Shown: piece by piece, positions 23,396 to 31,172 of the stretch
Numbering within the stretch: the first letter of the stretch is position 1
Layout: each line of letters opens with the position of its first letter
Notes under the pieces: model-generated
The model's input: the letters and a program-made list of their open reading frames with translations, nothing else
Databases searched by the model: none
Told to the model about the DNA's origin: nothing
Position numbers and translations under genes: made by a program
DNA from: UBA7672 sp965279085
Lineage (GTDB): Bacteria; Pseudomonadota; Alphaproteobacteria; Caulobacterales; Hyphomonadaceae
DNA: 64,000 bases
NCBI GenBank assembly: GCA_965279085.1
Contig: OZ257149.1
Coordinates: 3,658,001 to 3,722,000, forward strand
Direction of reading: 5' to 3'

Positions 23396-24916
23396 ATGTC
23401 AGCCAATCGTAACTTCATTCTCGTCAGCCTCGCGGCCGCCCTTGCGGTCACGTCGCCAGGCGTCGTCGCGCAACCGCCGGCGAACGATCTCAGCGGCGGT
23501 CCTGCGCAACAACGCATGACCACGCAGGACACGATGTCCGCGACCCCGGCCGAGGAGCTCACGCTCACGGTCAACAAGTCCTACATGATCGAATTCGACG
23601 TCGACATCGACGACGTGATCATCGCCAACGACAAGATCGCCAACATCGTGGCGCGCGATCGCCGCCGCGTGGCGGTGATGGGCATGACGCCCGGCGAGAG
23701 CAACATCGTGTTCCTCGACCGCTCGGGCCGCAAGATCAAGGTGCTCAACGTGTCGGTGACGGATGGCGTCGCGGGCATGGACCAGCTGCGCACGCTGATC
23801 AAGCGCCATGTGCCGAACTCGAAAGTGCAGGTCGAGGCGGTGAACGGCCGCATCATCCTCGCCGGCTCGGTTCCGAATCTGTCGGGCTCGGATCGCGTCG
23901 TGCAGCTCGCGAAGACCTACGCCAAGGACGACGCCTCGGTCCTCAACATGATGACCATCGAGGGCAAGGACCAGGTCACGCTGAAAGTCCGCTTCGTCGA
24001 GATGCAGCGCACGGTGATCAAGCAGCTCGGCATCAACCTGTCGGGCGCGATCGGCTTCGGCCAGCTGTCGGGCTCTAACTTCGACAACAACTTCTCGATG
24101 TCGTCCTCGAACGCCTTCCCGATCGCGGGCACGGCGCTGGGCGGCCTCGCGGCCAACCTTGGCTACAAGAACCTCGTCGGTACGGCGCAGCAGAGCGCGG
24201 TCGGCGTGAAACTCAATGCGCTTGAACGTGTCGGCATCGTCCGCACGCTGGCCGAGCCGAACCTCACGGCGATCTCGGGCGAAGCGGGCCGCTTCCTTGT
24301 CGGCGGCGAATTCCCGGTTCCGGTAGCGCAGGACGACGGCAAGATCTCGATCGAGTTCAAGCCTTTCGGCGTGGGCCTCGGCTATACGCCCGTCGTCCTC
24401 TCCGAAGGCCGCATCTCGCTGCAGCTGTCGGTCGAAGTCTCCGAGCTGAGCCAGCAGGGCGGCTTCCAGTCCGACTCTGTTGCCGGCATCGATCCGGACA
24501 CGGGTCAGGCCATCACGGGTCAGACCATCACCATTCCGGCGCTGAAGGTGCGCCGCGCGGAAACCACCGTCGAAGTCCCCTCGGGCGGCAGCCTGGTGAT
24601 CGCCGGCCTGATCCAGGAAAGCACCCGCCAGAACCTCGACTCGGTTCCGGGCGCCAAGGACATCCCGGTTCTGGGCGCGCTGTTCCGCAGCCGCGACTTC
24701 CAGAACGATGAAACCGAACTGGTCGTTGTCGTGACGCCGTATCTGGTGAGCCCGACCGATCCGCAAGGCTTCCGCGATCCGGACCGCGGTTACGTGACGG
24801 CTACCGACGCGCGCACCGTGCTCTTCGGCAAGCTCAACGAGGTCTACGGCGTGCCGGGTTCGGGTGCCGCCAAACAGCCGGCGCCTGGCGGCGCTAGCGG
24901 CTTCATCATCGACTGA
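23396..24916 (+). CDS. cpaC: Tad pilus outer-membrane secretin CpaC (RcpA)
   Basis: The 506-residue protein forms the gated outer-membrane channel through which the pilus leaves. The ATG at 23396 follows GGTTGAGG. It has a signal peptide (FILVSLAAALAVTSPGVVAQ), an N-terminal pilus-assembly domain (LTVNKSYMIEFDVDIDDVII), a BON-like segment (VEAVNGRIILAGSVPN), and the secretin core at about 255-455 ending with VPSGGSLVIAGLIQES, PVLGALFRSR and TELVVVVTPYLVSPTDP. Residues 220-250 are Gly/Ser/Asn-rich. The C-terminal tail is Gly/Pro-rich. Confidence 0.95.
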   Translation: MSANRNFILVSLAAALAVTSPGVVAQPPANDLSGGPAQQRMTTQDTMSATPAEELTLTVNKSYMIEFDVDIDDVIIANDKIANIVARDRRRVAVMGMTPGESNIVFLDRSGRKIKVLNVSVTDGVAGMDQLRTLIKRHVPNSKVQVEAVNGRIILAGSVPNLSGSDRVVQLAKTYAKDDASVLNMMTIEGKDQVTLKVRFVEMQRTVIKQLGINLSGAIGFGQLSGSNFDNNFSMSSSNAFPIAGTALGGLAANLGYKNLVGTAQQSAVGVKLNALERVGIVRTLAEPNLTAISGEAGRFLVGGEFPVPVAQDDGKISIEFKPFGVGLGYTPVVLSEGRISLQLSVEVSELSQQGGFQSDSVAGIDPDTGQAITGQTITIPALKVRRAETTVEVPSGGSLVIAGLIQESTRQNLDSVPGAKDIPVLGALFRSRDFQNDETELVVVVTPYLVSPTDPQGFRDPDRGYVTATDARTVLFGKLNEVYGVPGSGAAKQPAPGGASGFIID

Positions 24917-24929
24917 GGGGCGAAACGAG

Positions 24930-25610
24930 ATGTCTTCACGTTTTCATATCGTGCTCGCCGGGGTTTCGCTCGCTGCGCTTGGCGCGTGCGGCCACTCGGC
25001 CGAGGAGCTCGCCTGGGCAAGCCGCGGCCACACGCAGATCGTGGCGGAAGAAACCACCGCCGATCTCAAGATCGACACCATCGTCGCCGGCGAAAAGCTG
25101 GGCGATGTCGAGCGTGACGCCGTGCGCTATTTCGCCGGCGCCTATCAGGATGAAGGCCATGGCGCCGTCATCATCTCGCGCCCGTCTAACGGTCCGGACG
25201 ATATCTCGGCCATGCGCGCCGCGGCTGACGCCCGCGCCGTGATGATGGCCGAGGGCATCACCGCCAGCCAGATCGCCGAAGGCACGTATGACGGCACGGG
25301 CGCGCGCTCCGCGCCGCTGATCATCAGCTACCGCACCTACAACGCGGTCGTCCCGAACTGCCCGGATGTTTCGCACTGGGATTTCGCCTGGACTGCATCG
25401 AACCTGGCTCTGCCGTCGTTCGGTTGTGCAACGGCGATGAACCTTGCGGCGCAGATCGCAAACCCGGGCGACCTGGTTGGCGTGCAACGCATGGATCCGG
25501 CCGACATCGGCCGCCGCGGCATCATCATCACGAAGTACCGCAACGGCGACAAGACGTCTGCCGAGCGGAACACCGACGCAAGCGGCGCGATCAGCCAGGC
25601 CGTGGACTAA
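24930..25610 (+). CDS. cpaD: Tad pilus lipoprotein CpaD
   Basis: The 226-residue lipoprotein is presumed to help place the CpaC secretin in the outer membrane. It starts at 24930 with the lipobox LAALGAC, so the mature N-terminus is Cys20. The family core includes LGDVERDAVRYFAGAYQDEG, then SYRTYNAVVPNCPDVSHWDF and FGCATAMNLAAQIANPGDLV, with conserved Cys in the last two segments. The gap to cpaC is 13 bases. Confidence 0.92.
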   Translation: MSSRFHIVLAGVSLAALGACGHSAEELAWASRGHTQIVAEETTADLKIDTIVAGEKLGDVERDAVRYFAGAYQDEGHGAVIISRPSNGPDDISAMRAAADARAVMMAEGITASQIAEGTYDGTGARSAPLIISYRTYNAVVPNCPDVSHWDFAWTASNLALPSFGCATAMNLAAQIANPGDLVGVQRMDPADIGRRGIIITKYRNGDKTSAERNTDASGAISQAVD

Positions 25611-25627
25611 GGGATCAGAGGCGGGAC

Positions 25628-27340
25628 ATGACCGGATCACGCGACAAGTTTGACGATGACGGCGACCTGGACCAGCTGGCCCAGGATCTCGACCTCGACA
25701 TGGATGCGCCAATCGGCGCCACCTTCGCCGCTGCGCTGCGCGGACAGGAAAAACAAGCGCCGAGCCTCACCGATGCCGATTTCGGCCTCGACGACGACGG
25801 CTTCATGACGCCTCCGCCGCGCCAGGCGCCCGCCGCCCAACCGGCGCCGATGGTGTTCGCTGACGAGCCCGAGATGCAGCACGAGTCGTTTGAAGACGAA
25901 TTCTCGGACGAGGGCGAAGCCTTCGATCCGCCTCCGCCGATTTCGCACGCGCAGGCCCCCCAAGCCCAGGCCAACCAGCCGTGGCTGCAGCCCAAGCCGT
26001 CCACGCCGCCGGTCGAAGACCTGCCGCCGATGACGGCGATGGAAGTGGAAGAAGTCGACGAAGCCGAAGAAGTTGAAGAGTACGTCAGCGAAGACGCCGC
26101 CGGGCAGGGCCTCGGCTACGACTATGCTTTCGCTTCCTCGCCCACGGGCGGCGATCGCGCCATCCCGCGTATCACCGTGCACGCCTTCTGCACGCGCACG
26201 TCCTCGCTCGGCCTCATGCGCACGGTCATGGGCGACCGCCGCATGAAGAACGTTACGATGGAAGTGTTCGAGGGCGGCACCGCGGCCGCGACCCAGCACT
26301 ATGTCAACGAGACGACGCCGAACCTGCTGATCATCGAAGGCTCGGGCGACCCGCGCGCGCTGCTCGCGGAGCTCGACTCGCTGGCTGAGTATTGCGACGA
26401 GAACATTCGCGTCGTCGTGCTGGGCCAGACCAACGACATCCGCCTCTATCGCGAATTGATGCGTCGCGGCGTGTCTGAATACCTGGTCGCTCCGTTCGAC
26501 CCGGTGCAGATGATCCGCACCATCGGCACGCTGTTCGCCGACCCGGAAGCTCCGTTCACCGGCAAGACGCTGGCGATCACGGGCGTCAAGGGCGGCGTGG
26601 GCGCCTCGTCCATCGCGCACAACCTCGCTTGGGCTCTGTCCGAACGCTGCAAGGTCAATGCGACGCTGGTCGACCTCGACCTCAACTTCGGCACCACCGG
26701 CCTCGACTTCAACCAGGACACGCAGGCGACCATCGCCGACGCCCTGATGTCGCCCGACCGGTTCGACGACGCCGTCATGGGCCGCCTGATCACCAAGGCG
26801 ACCGACCGTCTCTCGCTCTTCACCGCTCCGGCGACGCTGGACCGCACCTACAACCTCGACCCGGAAACCTATGTCCGCGTGCTCGAACAGGTGCGCGGTT
26901 CGGTTCCGTTCGTGGTGCTCGACCTGCCGCACATCTGGACCGACTGGTTCAAGTCGACCGTCATCTCTGCGGACGAGCTCGTGATCGTGGCCGGGCCGGA
27001 TCTGGCCTCGCTGCGCAACGGCAAGAACCTGATCGACTTCCTCAAGGCCGCGCGGCCGAACGACAATCCGCCGAAGCTCGTGCTCAACATGGTCGGCATG
27101 CCGAAGCGTCCGGAAATTCCGGCGAAGGACTTCGGTCAGGCGATCGGCGTCGATCCGACGCTGATCCTGCCGTTCGACCCGCAGCTGTTCGGCACGGCCG
27201 CCAACAACGGCCAGATGGTTTTTGACGTGGCGCCGGAGTCCAAGGTGGCTCAGGGCCTGGATCAGCTGGCTTCCCAGCTGACGGGACGCCAGGTGGAGAC
27301 GGTTAAGCCCTCAATGCTGAAAAAGCTGCTGGGCAAGTAG
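25628..27340 (+). CDS. cpaE: Tad pilus localisation ATPase CpaE
   Basis: The 570-residue MinD/ParA-like protein places or powers Tad assembly at the cell pole in Caulobacter. The ATG at 25628 has GAGGCGGG upstream; the open frame extends into cpaD but lacks support. Residues 1-165 are acidic and proline-rich, probably disordered (DDDGDLDQLAQDLDLDMDAP, MEVEEVDEAEEVEEYVSED). Residues 165-300 form a receiver-like domain with no clear phosphoacceptor. The ATPase domain begins with KGGVGASSI at 321-329, a deviant Walker A typical of CpaE. The acidic leader is longer than I would expect for the family. Confidence 0.93.
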   Translation: MTGSRDKFDDDGDLDQLAQDLDLDMDAPIGATFAAALRGQEKQAPSLTDADFGLDDDGFMTPPPRQAPAAQPAPMVFADEPEMQHESFEDEFSDEGEAFDPPPPISHAQAPQAQANQPWLQPKPSTPPVEDLPPMTAMEVEEVDEAEEVEEYVSEDAAGQGLGYDYAFASSPTGGDRAIPRITVHAFCTRTSSLGLMRTVMGDRRMKNVTMEVFEGGTAAATQHYVNETTPNLLIIEGSGDPRALLAELDSLAEYCDENIRVVVLGQTNDIRLYRELMRRGVSEYLVAPFDPVQMIRTIGTLFADPEAPFTGKTLAITGVKGGVGASSIAHNLAWALSERCKVNATLVDLDLNFGTTGLDFNQDTQATIADALMSPDRFDDAVMGRLITKATDRLSLFTAPATLDRTYNLDPETYVRVLEQVRGSVPFVVLDLPHIWTDWFKSTVISADELVIVAGPDLASLRNGKNLIDFLKAARPNDNPPKLVLNMVGMPKRPEIPAKDFGQAIGVDPTLILPFDPQLFGTAANNGQMVFDVAPESKVAQGLDQLASQLTGRQVETVKPSMLKKLLGK

Positions 27341-27352
27341 GAGTAGCAGGGG

Positions 27353-28912
27353 ATGTTCGGTAAGCGCACGACGGGCGGACCAGACGCTCCGCCGCCTACG
27401 GCGGTTGCAACTCCGCGTCCGGCTGCGCCAACATCCGCGCCTCCTCCGCCGAAACCCGCCGCCGCCCGTCCCGCCGCTGCATCGGCGGGCGATCCGCCGC
27501 CGCCGCCACCCAAGTCCGCCGCACCGCCGCCGAAACCAGCGACGGCCGGCGTGTCGAGCAAGCCGACCGCCAAGGCTTCACCGCCGCCGCCGCCGAAGGA
27601 AAAGATCGCCACGATCGATAACCGGTCGGACGAATACTACCGAACCAAGACCGAGGTCTTCAACGCGCTGATCGACACGATCGACCTGAGCCAGCTGGCG
27701 CAGCTCGATCAGGAATCCGCACGCGAAGAGATCCGCGACATCGTGATCGAGATCGTATCGATCAAGAACGTCGTGATGAGCGTGGCCGAGCAGGAAACGC
27801 TGCTCGAGGACATCTGCAACGACGTTCTGGGCTACGGCCCGCTCGAACCCCTGCTGGCGCGCGACGACATCGCCGACATCATGGTCAATGGCGCGGGCAC
27901 GACCTACATCGAGGTCGCCGGCAAGATCCAGCGCACCAACATCCGCTTCCGCGACAACGCGCAGCTGATGAACATCTGCCAGAGGATCGTGTCTCAGGTC
28001 GGCCGCCGCGTCGATGAAAGCTCGCCGATCTGCGACGCGCGTCTGGCCGACGGTTCGCGCGTCAACGTTATCGCGCCGCCGCTGGCCATCGACGGCCCGG
28101 CTCTCACGATTCGTAAGTTCAAGAAGGACAAGCTGAAGATCACGGACCTCGTGAACTTCGGCTCGATCTCCGAACCCGGCGCGGAAATCCTGCGTATCAT
28201 CGGCGCCTGCCGCTGCAACGTGCTGATCTCCGGCGGTACCGGTTCGGGCAAGACGACGCTGCTCAACACGCTCACGGCGTTCATCGCGCCGGGCGAGCGC
28301 GTCATCACCTGCGAGGACGCCGCCGAACTCCAGCTGCAACAGCCGCACGTCGTGCGTCTCGAAACCCGCCCGCCGAACCTAGAAGGCCAGGGCAGGGTCT
28401 CGATGACCGACCTCGTGAAGAACTGCCTGCGTATGCGTCCTGACCGGATCATCGTGGGCGAGGTCCGCGGACCTGAAGCGTTCGACCTTCTGCAGGCGAT
28501 GAACACCGGCCACGACGGTTCGATGGGCACGCTCCACGCCAACACGCCGCGCGAGGGCCTCTCGCGTCTGGAATCGATGATCACCATGGGCGGCTTCACG
28601 CTGCCTCAGCGCACGATCCGCGAGATGATCGTGGGCTCGATCGACCTCGTCATCCAGGCCTCGCGCCTGCGCGATGGTTCGCGGAAGATCGTCTCGATCA
28701 CCGAAGTCATGGGCCTCGAAGGCGACGTGATCGTGACGCAAGACGTGATGCGCTACGAGATCGAAGGCGAGGACAAGGACGGCAAGCTGATCGGCGCCCA
28801 CAAGGGCACAGGCATCGGCCGCCCGCGCTTCTGGGAGCGCGCCCGTTACTTCAACATGGAAGCGGATCTGGGTCGCGCCCTTGATGCGCTGGAAGAGGGT
28901 GGCCGTACATGA
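27353..28912 (+). CDS. cpaF: Tad pilus assembly ATPase CpaF (TadA)
   Basis: The 519-residue secretion ATPase drives pilus assembly as a hexamer on the inner membrane. Walker A is GGTGSGKTT at residues 294-302 (Lys300). The Walker B region is DRIIVGEVRGPEAFD from Asp364 (Glu370), followed by the conserved TGHDGSMGTLHAN. The N1 domain includes GYGPLEPLLARDDIADIMVN. Residues 5-85 are almost only Pro, Ala, Lys, Ser and Thr, with runs of up to five prolines, forming a flexible tether. The stop overlaps the tadB start (ATGA). Confidence 0.96.
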   Translation: MFGKRTTGGPDAPPPTAVATPRPAAPTSAPPPPKPAAARPAAASAGDPPPPPPKSAAPPPKPATAGVSSKPTAKASPPPPPKEKIATIDNRSDEYYRTKTEVFNALIDTIDLSQLAQLDQESAREEIRDIVIEIVSIKNVVMSVAEQETLLEDICNDVLGYGPLEPLLARDDIADIMVNGAGTTYIEVAGKIQRTNIRFRDNAQLMNICQRIVSQVGRRVDESSPICDARLADGSRVNVIAPPLAIDGPALTIRKFKKDKLKITDLVNFGSISEPGAEILRIIGACRCNVLISGGTGSGKTTLLNTLTAFIAPGERVITCEDAAELQLQQPHVVRLETRPPNLEGQGRVSMTDLVKNCLRMRPDRIIVGEVRGPEAFDLLQAMNTGHDGSMGTLHANTPREGLSRLESMITMGGFTLPQRTIREMIVGSIDLVIQASRLRDGSRKIVSITEVMGLEGDVIVTQDVMRYEIEGEDKDGKLIGAHKGTGIGRPRFWERARYFNMEADLGRALDALEEGGRT

Positions 28913-29910
28913 CGCCCGAAATGATGACCTACGCGATCGCGGGTCTCGCGTTCGTGACCATCGCGGGCCTCGGCCTCGCCTTCGCGGGCGGATCGGGCCG
29001 CGGCAAGCAGTCCAAACGCCTCAAGGCGATCAGCGACGGCGCGCGCGTCAGGCCCGGCGACAACGCCGCGCTGGCCCGTCGCAAGCAGATGGATGCGACG
29101 ACCAAGGCCCTGCGCGACCGTGAGGACGCCAACCGCCAGAAGCGCACAGCCGGCCGCTCCATCGAGGACAAGATCAAGCAGTCCGGCCTCAACATCACGG
29201 TTCCGATGTTCTGGATGGGCTCAGCCGTCGCGGGCGTGGCCGGGTTCGCCGGCATGTTCTTTGGCGCGGGCTTCAACCAGGACATGATGATCCTCGTCTC
29301 CGCGGGGATCGGCTTCGCGGCTGCGTTCGGCGTGCCCCGCTGGGTGCTGGGTATGGCCATTGCCGGTCGCCAGAAGAAGTTCATCAACCAGTTCGCCGAC
29401 GCCATCGACGTCATTGTCCGAGGCGTGAAATCCGGCCTGCCGCTACACGAATGCCTCAAGATGATCGCGCGCGAGAGCCCGCAGCCGCTCGCCGCCGAGT
29501 TCCAGAACGTGTGTGACGCCATCGCGATGGGCGTCGATGTTCCCCAGGCGCTCGACCGCATGTACCAGCGCACGCCGATCCAGGAAGTGAACTTCTTCAA
29601 CATCGTGTTGAACATCCAGCAGAAAGCGGGCGGCAACCTCTCCGAGGCGCTCGGCAACCTCTCGAACGTGTTGCGTTCGCGCAAACTGCTGCGCGAGAAG
29701 ATCAAGGCGCTGTCGTCCGAAGCAAAGGCTTCGGCGATGATCATCGGCTCGCTTCCGGTCATCGTGATGCTGCTCGTCTACATGACGACGCCGGCCTACA
29801 TCATGTCGCTGTTCACCACCGATCTCGGTCACCTGATCCTGCTGATCGCGGCCGCGCTGATGGGGATGGGCATCTACATCATGCGCTCCATGATCAACTT
29901 CAACTTCTAG
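28909..29910 (+). CDS. tadB: Tad inner-membrane platform protein TadB
   Basis: The 333-residue inner-membrane protein has a T2SSF/GspF domain. A signal-anchor segment comes first (MTYAIAGLAFVTIAGLGLAF), then a basic cytoplasmic stretch (RKQMDATTKALRDREDANRQ). Two further membrane helices precede the F domain (FINQFADAIDVIVRGVKSGL, PLHECLKMIARESPQPLAAE, QQKAGGNLSEALGNLSNVLR). Two terminal helices end the chain. It forms the assembly platform with TadC and binds CpaF. Its start overlaps the cpaF stop by four bases. Confidence 0.93.
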   Translation: MTPEMMTYAIAGLAFVTIAGLGLAFAGGSGRGKQSKRLKAISDGARVRPGDNAALARRKQMDATTKALRDREDANRQKRTAGRSIEDKIKQSGLNITVPMFWMGSAVAGVAGFAGMFFGAGFNQDMMILVSAGIGFAAAFGVPRWVLGMAIAGRQKKFINQFADAIDVIVRGVKSGLPLHECLKMIARESPQPLAAEFQNVCDAIAMGVDVPQALDRMYQRTPIQEVNFFNIVLNIQQKAGGNLSEALGNLSNVLRSRKLLREKIKALSSEAKASAMIIGSLPVIVMLLVYMTTPAYIMSLFTTDLGHLILLIAAALMGMGIYIMRSMINFNF

Positions 29911-29925
29911 GAACAGGGGAGCCGG

Positions 29926-30957
29926 ATGTTCGACGATATCAACTGGGTCCAGTTCCTCACCGATCCGGTGACGCTAGCATCCGGCGTCGCGGCCCTCGCG
30001 ACCTTCGCAACCGTGATGACGATCGCCGCGCCCGCCTTTTCGTCGGACAAGCTCGCCACGCGCCTCAAGGCCGTTTCCAACCGCCGCGAAGAGCTGCGCA
30101 AGAAGAGCCGCGCCGCGCTGGAAGGCGATGCGGCGAAGAAGTCGATCCGCGTCAAAGACACGTCGGTGATGAAGAAGTTCGTCGACAAGCTGGACCTGCA
30201 GAAGATGCTGGAGGACCCAGGCGTCCTCAAGAAGCTGACCCAGGCCGGCCTGCGCGGCCCGCGCCCGATCTCGATCTTCTATTTCTGCCGCTTCTCCCTG
30301 CCGATCATCTTCGGTATCGCCGCGTTCGTGTACATCTTCTTCATCAACGACCACGGCCTGCAGATGCAGATGAAGATCGCCGTCGTCGTGTTCGGCTTCG
30401 CCGCAGGCTTCTACGGTCCCAACGTTTATCTCGAGAACATGATCACCAAGCGCCGCACGTCGATCATGCGCGCCTTCCCCGACTCGCTGGACATGATGCT
30501 GATCTGCGTCGAGTCCGGCATGTCGATCGAAGGCGCCTTCGGGCGCGTCGGCGAGGAGATCGGCACGGCGTCAGCCGAATTGGCCGAGGAACTTGCCTTG
30601 ACGACCGCCGAGCTGTCCTACCTGGCCGATCGCCGGCAGGCTTACTACAACCTCGCTGAACGCACCAACCACCCGGGCGTCAAGGGCGTTGCCATGGCGC
30701 TGGTCCAGGCCGAGAAGTACGGTACGCCGATGGGCTCGGCGCTCCGCACGATGGCGAAGGAAAACCGCGAGATGCGGATCACGGAGTGCGAGAAGAAGGC
30801 AGCCGCGCTGCCCGCCAAGCTCACGGTTCCGATGATCGTGTTCTTCCTGCCCGTTCTGTTCCTCGTCATTCTCGGACCGGCCTTCATCAAGATCGACTCG
30901 ATGGGCCTCGGCAAACCCGCCGGCATCGTCGAGACCGAGAAGCCGAACAAGAAATAG
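29926..30957 (+). CDS. tadC: Tad inner-membrane platform protein TadC
   Basis: The 343-residue protein is a second T2SSF-domain subunit paralogous to TadB. It has an N-terminal anchor (ASGVAALATFATVMTIAAPA), a basic linker, two helices (FCRFSLPIIFGIAAFVYIFF and a following one), the F domain (AFPDSLDMMLICVESGMSIE, LVQAEKYGTPMGSALRTMA) and a final helix (IVFFLPVLFLVILGPAFIKI). It is the last gene of the locus in this window, and no tadD, tadE or tadG follows. A strong terminator comes 27 bases after the stop. Confidence 0.93.
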   Translation: MFDDINWVQFLTDPVTLASGVAALATFATVMTIAAPAFSSDKLATRLKAVSNRREELRKKSRAALEGDAAKKSIRVKDTSVMKKFVDKLDLQKMLEDPGVLKKLTQAGLRGPRPISIFYFCRFSLPIIFGIAAFVYIFFINDHGLQMQMKIAVVVFGFAAGFYGPNVYLENMITKRRTSIMRAFPDSLDMMLICVESGMSIEGAFGRVGEEIGTASAELAEELALTTAELSYLADRRQAYYNLAERTNHPGVKGVAMALVQAEKYGTPMGSALRTMAKENREMRITECEKKAAALPAKLTVPMIVFFLPVLFLVILGPAFIKIDSMGLGKPAGIVETEKPNKK

Positions 30958-30984
30958 GCCGGTATCCGGTCTTCCAGATACGAC

Positions 30985-31018
30985 AAAGCCCGCGGCGCAA
31001 ACCGCGGGCTTTGATTTT
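30985..31018 (+). terminator. Terminator of the Tad operon
   Basis: AAAGCCCGCGG and CCGCGGGCTTT form an 11-bp perfect stem with loop CGCAAA, followed by GATTTT. Confidence 0.9.
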
Positions 31019-31041
31019 GGTCCGGTGAGCACGGCCTTCCA

Positions 31042-31153
31042 TCCTTCGAGACGATTGTCGCTCCGCGCCAATCCCTCAGGATGAGGCCTCAACAGCAACC
31101 GGGCCTCTGATAGCCCTCATCCTGAGGGATCGCGAAGCGATCGTCTCGAAGGA
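31042..31153. repeat. 112-bp interrupted palindrome (intergenic repeat element)
   Basis: The left arm holds TCCTTCGAGACGAT and ATCCCTCAGGATGAGG. The right arm holds their exact reverse complements, CCTCATCCTGAGGGAT and ATCGTCTCGAAGGA. Small internal loops separate the blocks. Blocks like CTTCGAGACG and CTCAGGATGAGG are familiar from dispersed repeats in many alphaproteobacteria. It lies between the Tad terminator and the convergent quinohemoprotein gene, where it could fold into a long hairpin in transcripts from either side. Confidence 0.85.
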
Positions 31154-31172
31154 CGAGGGCGTGCTTCAGGTC

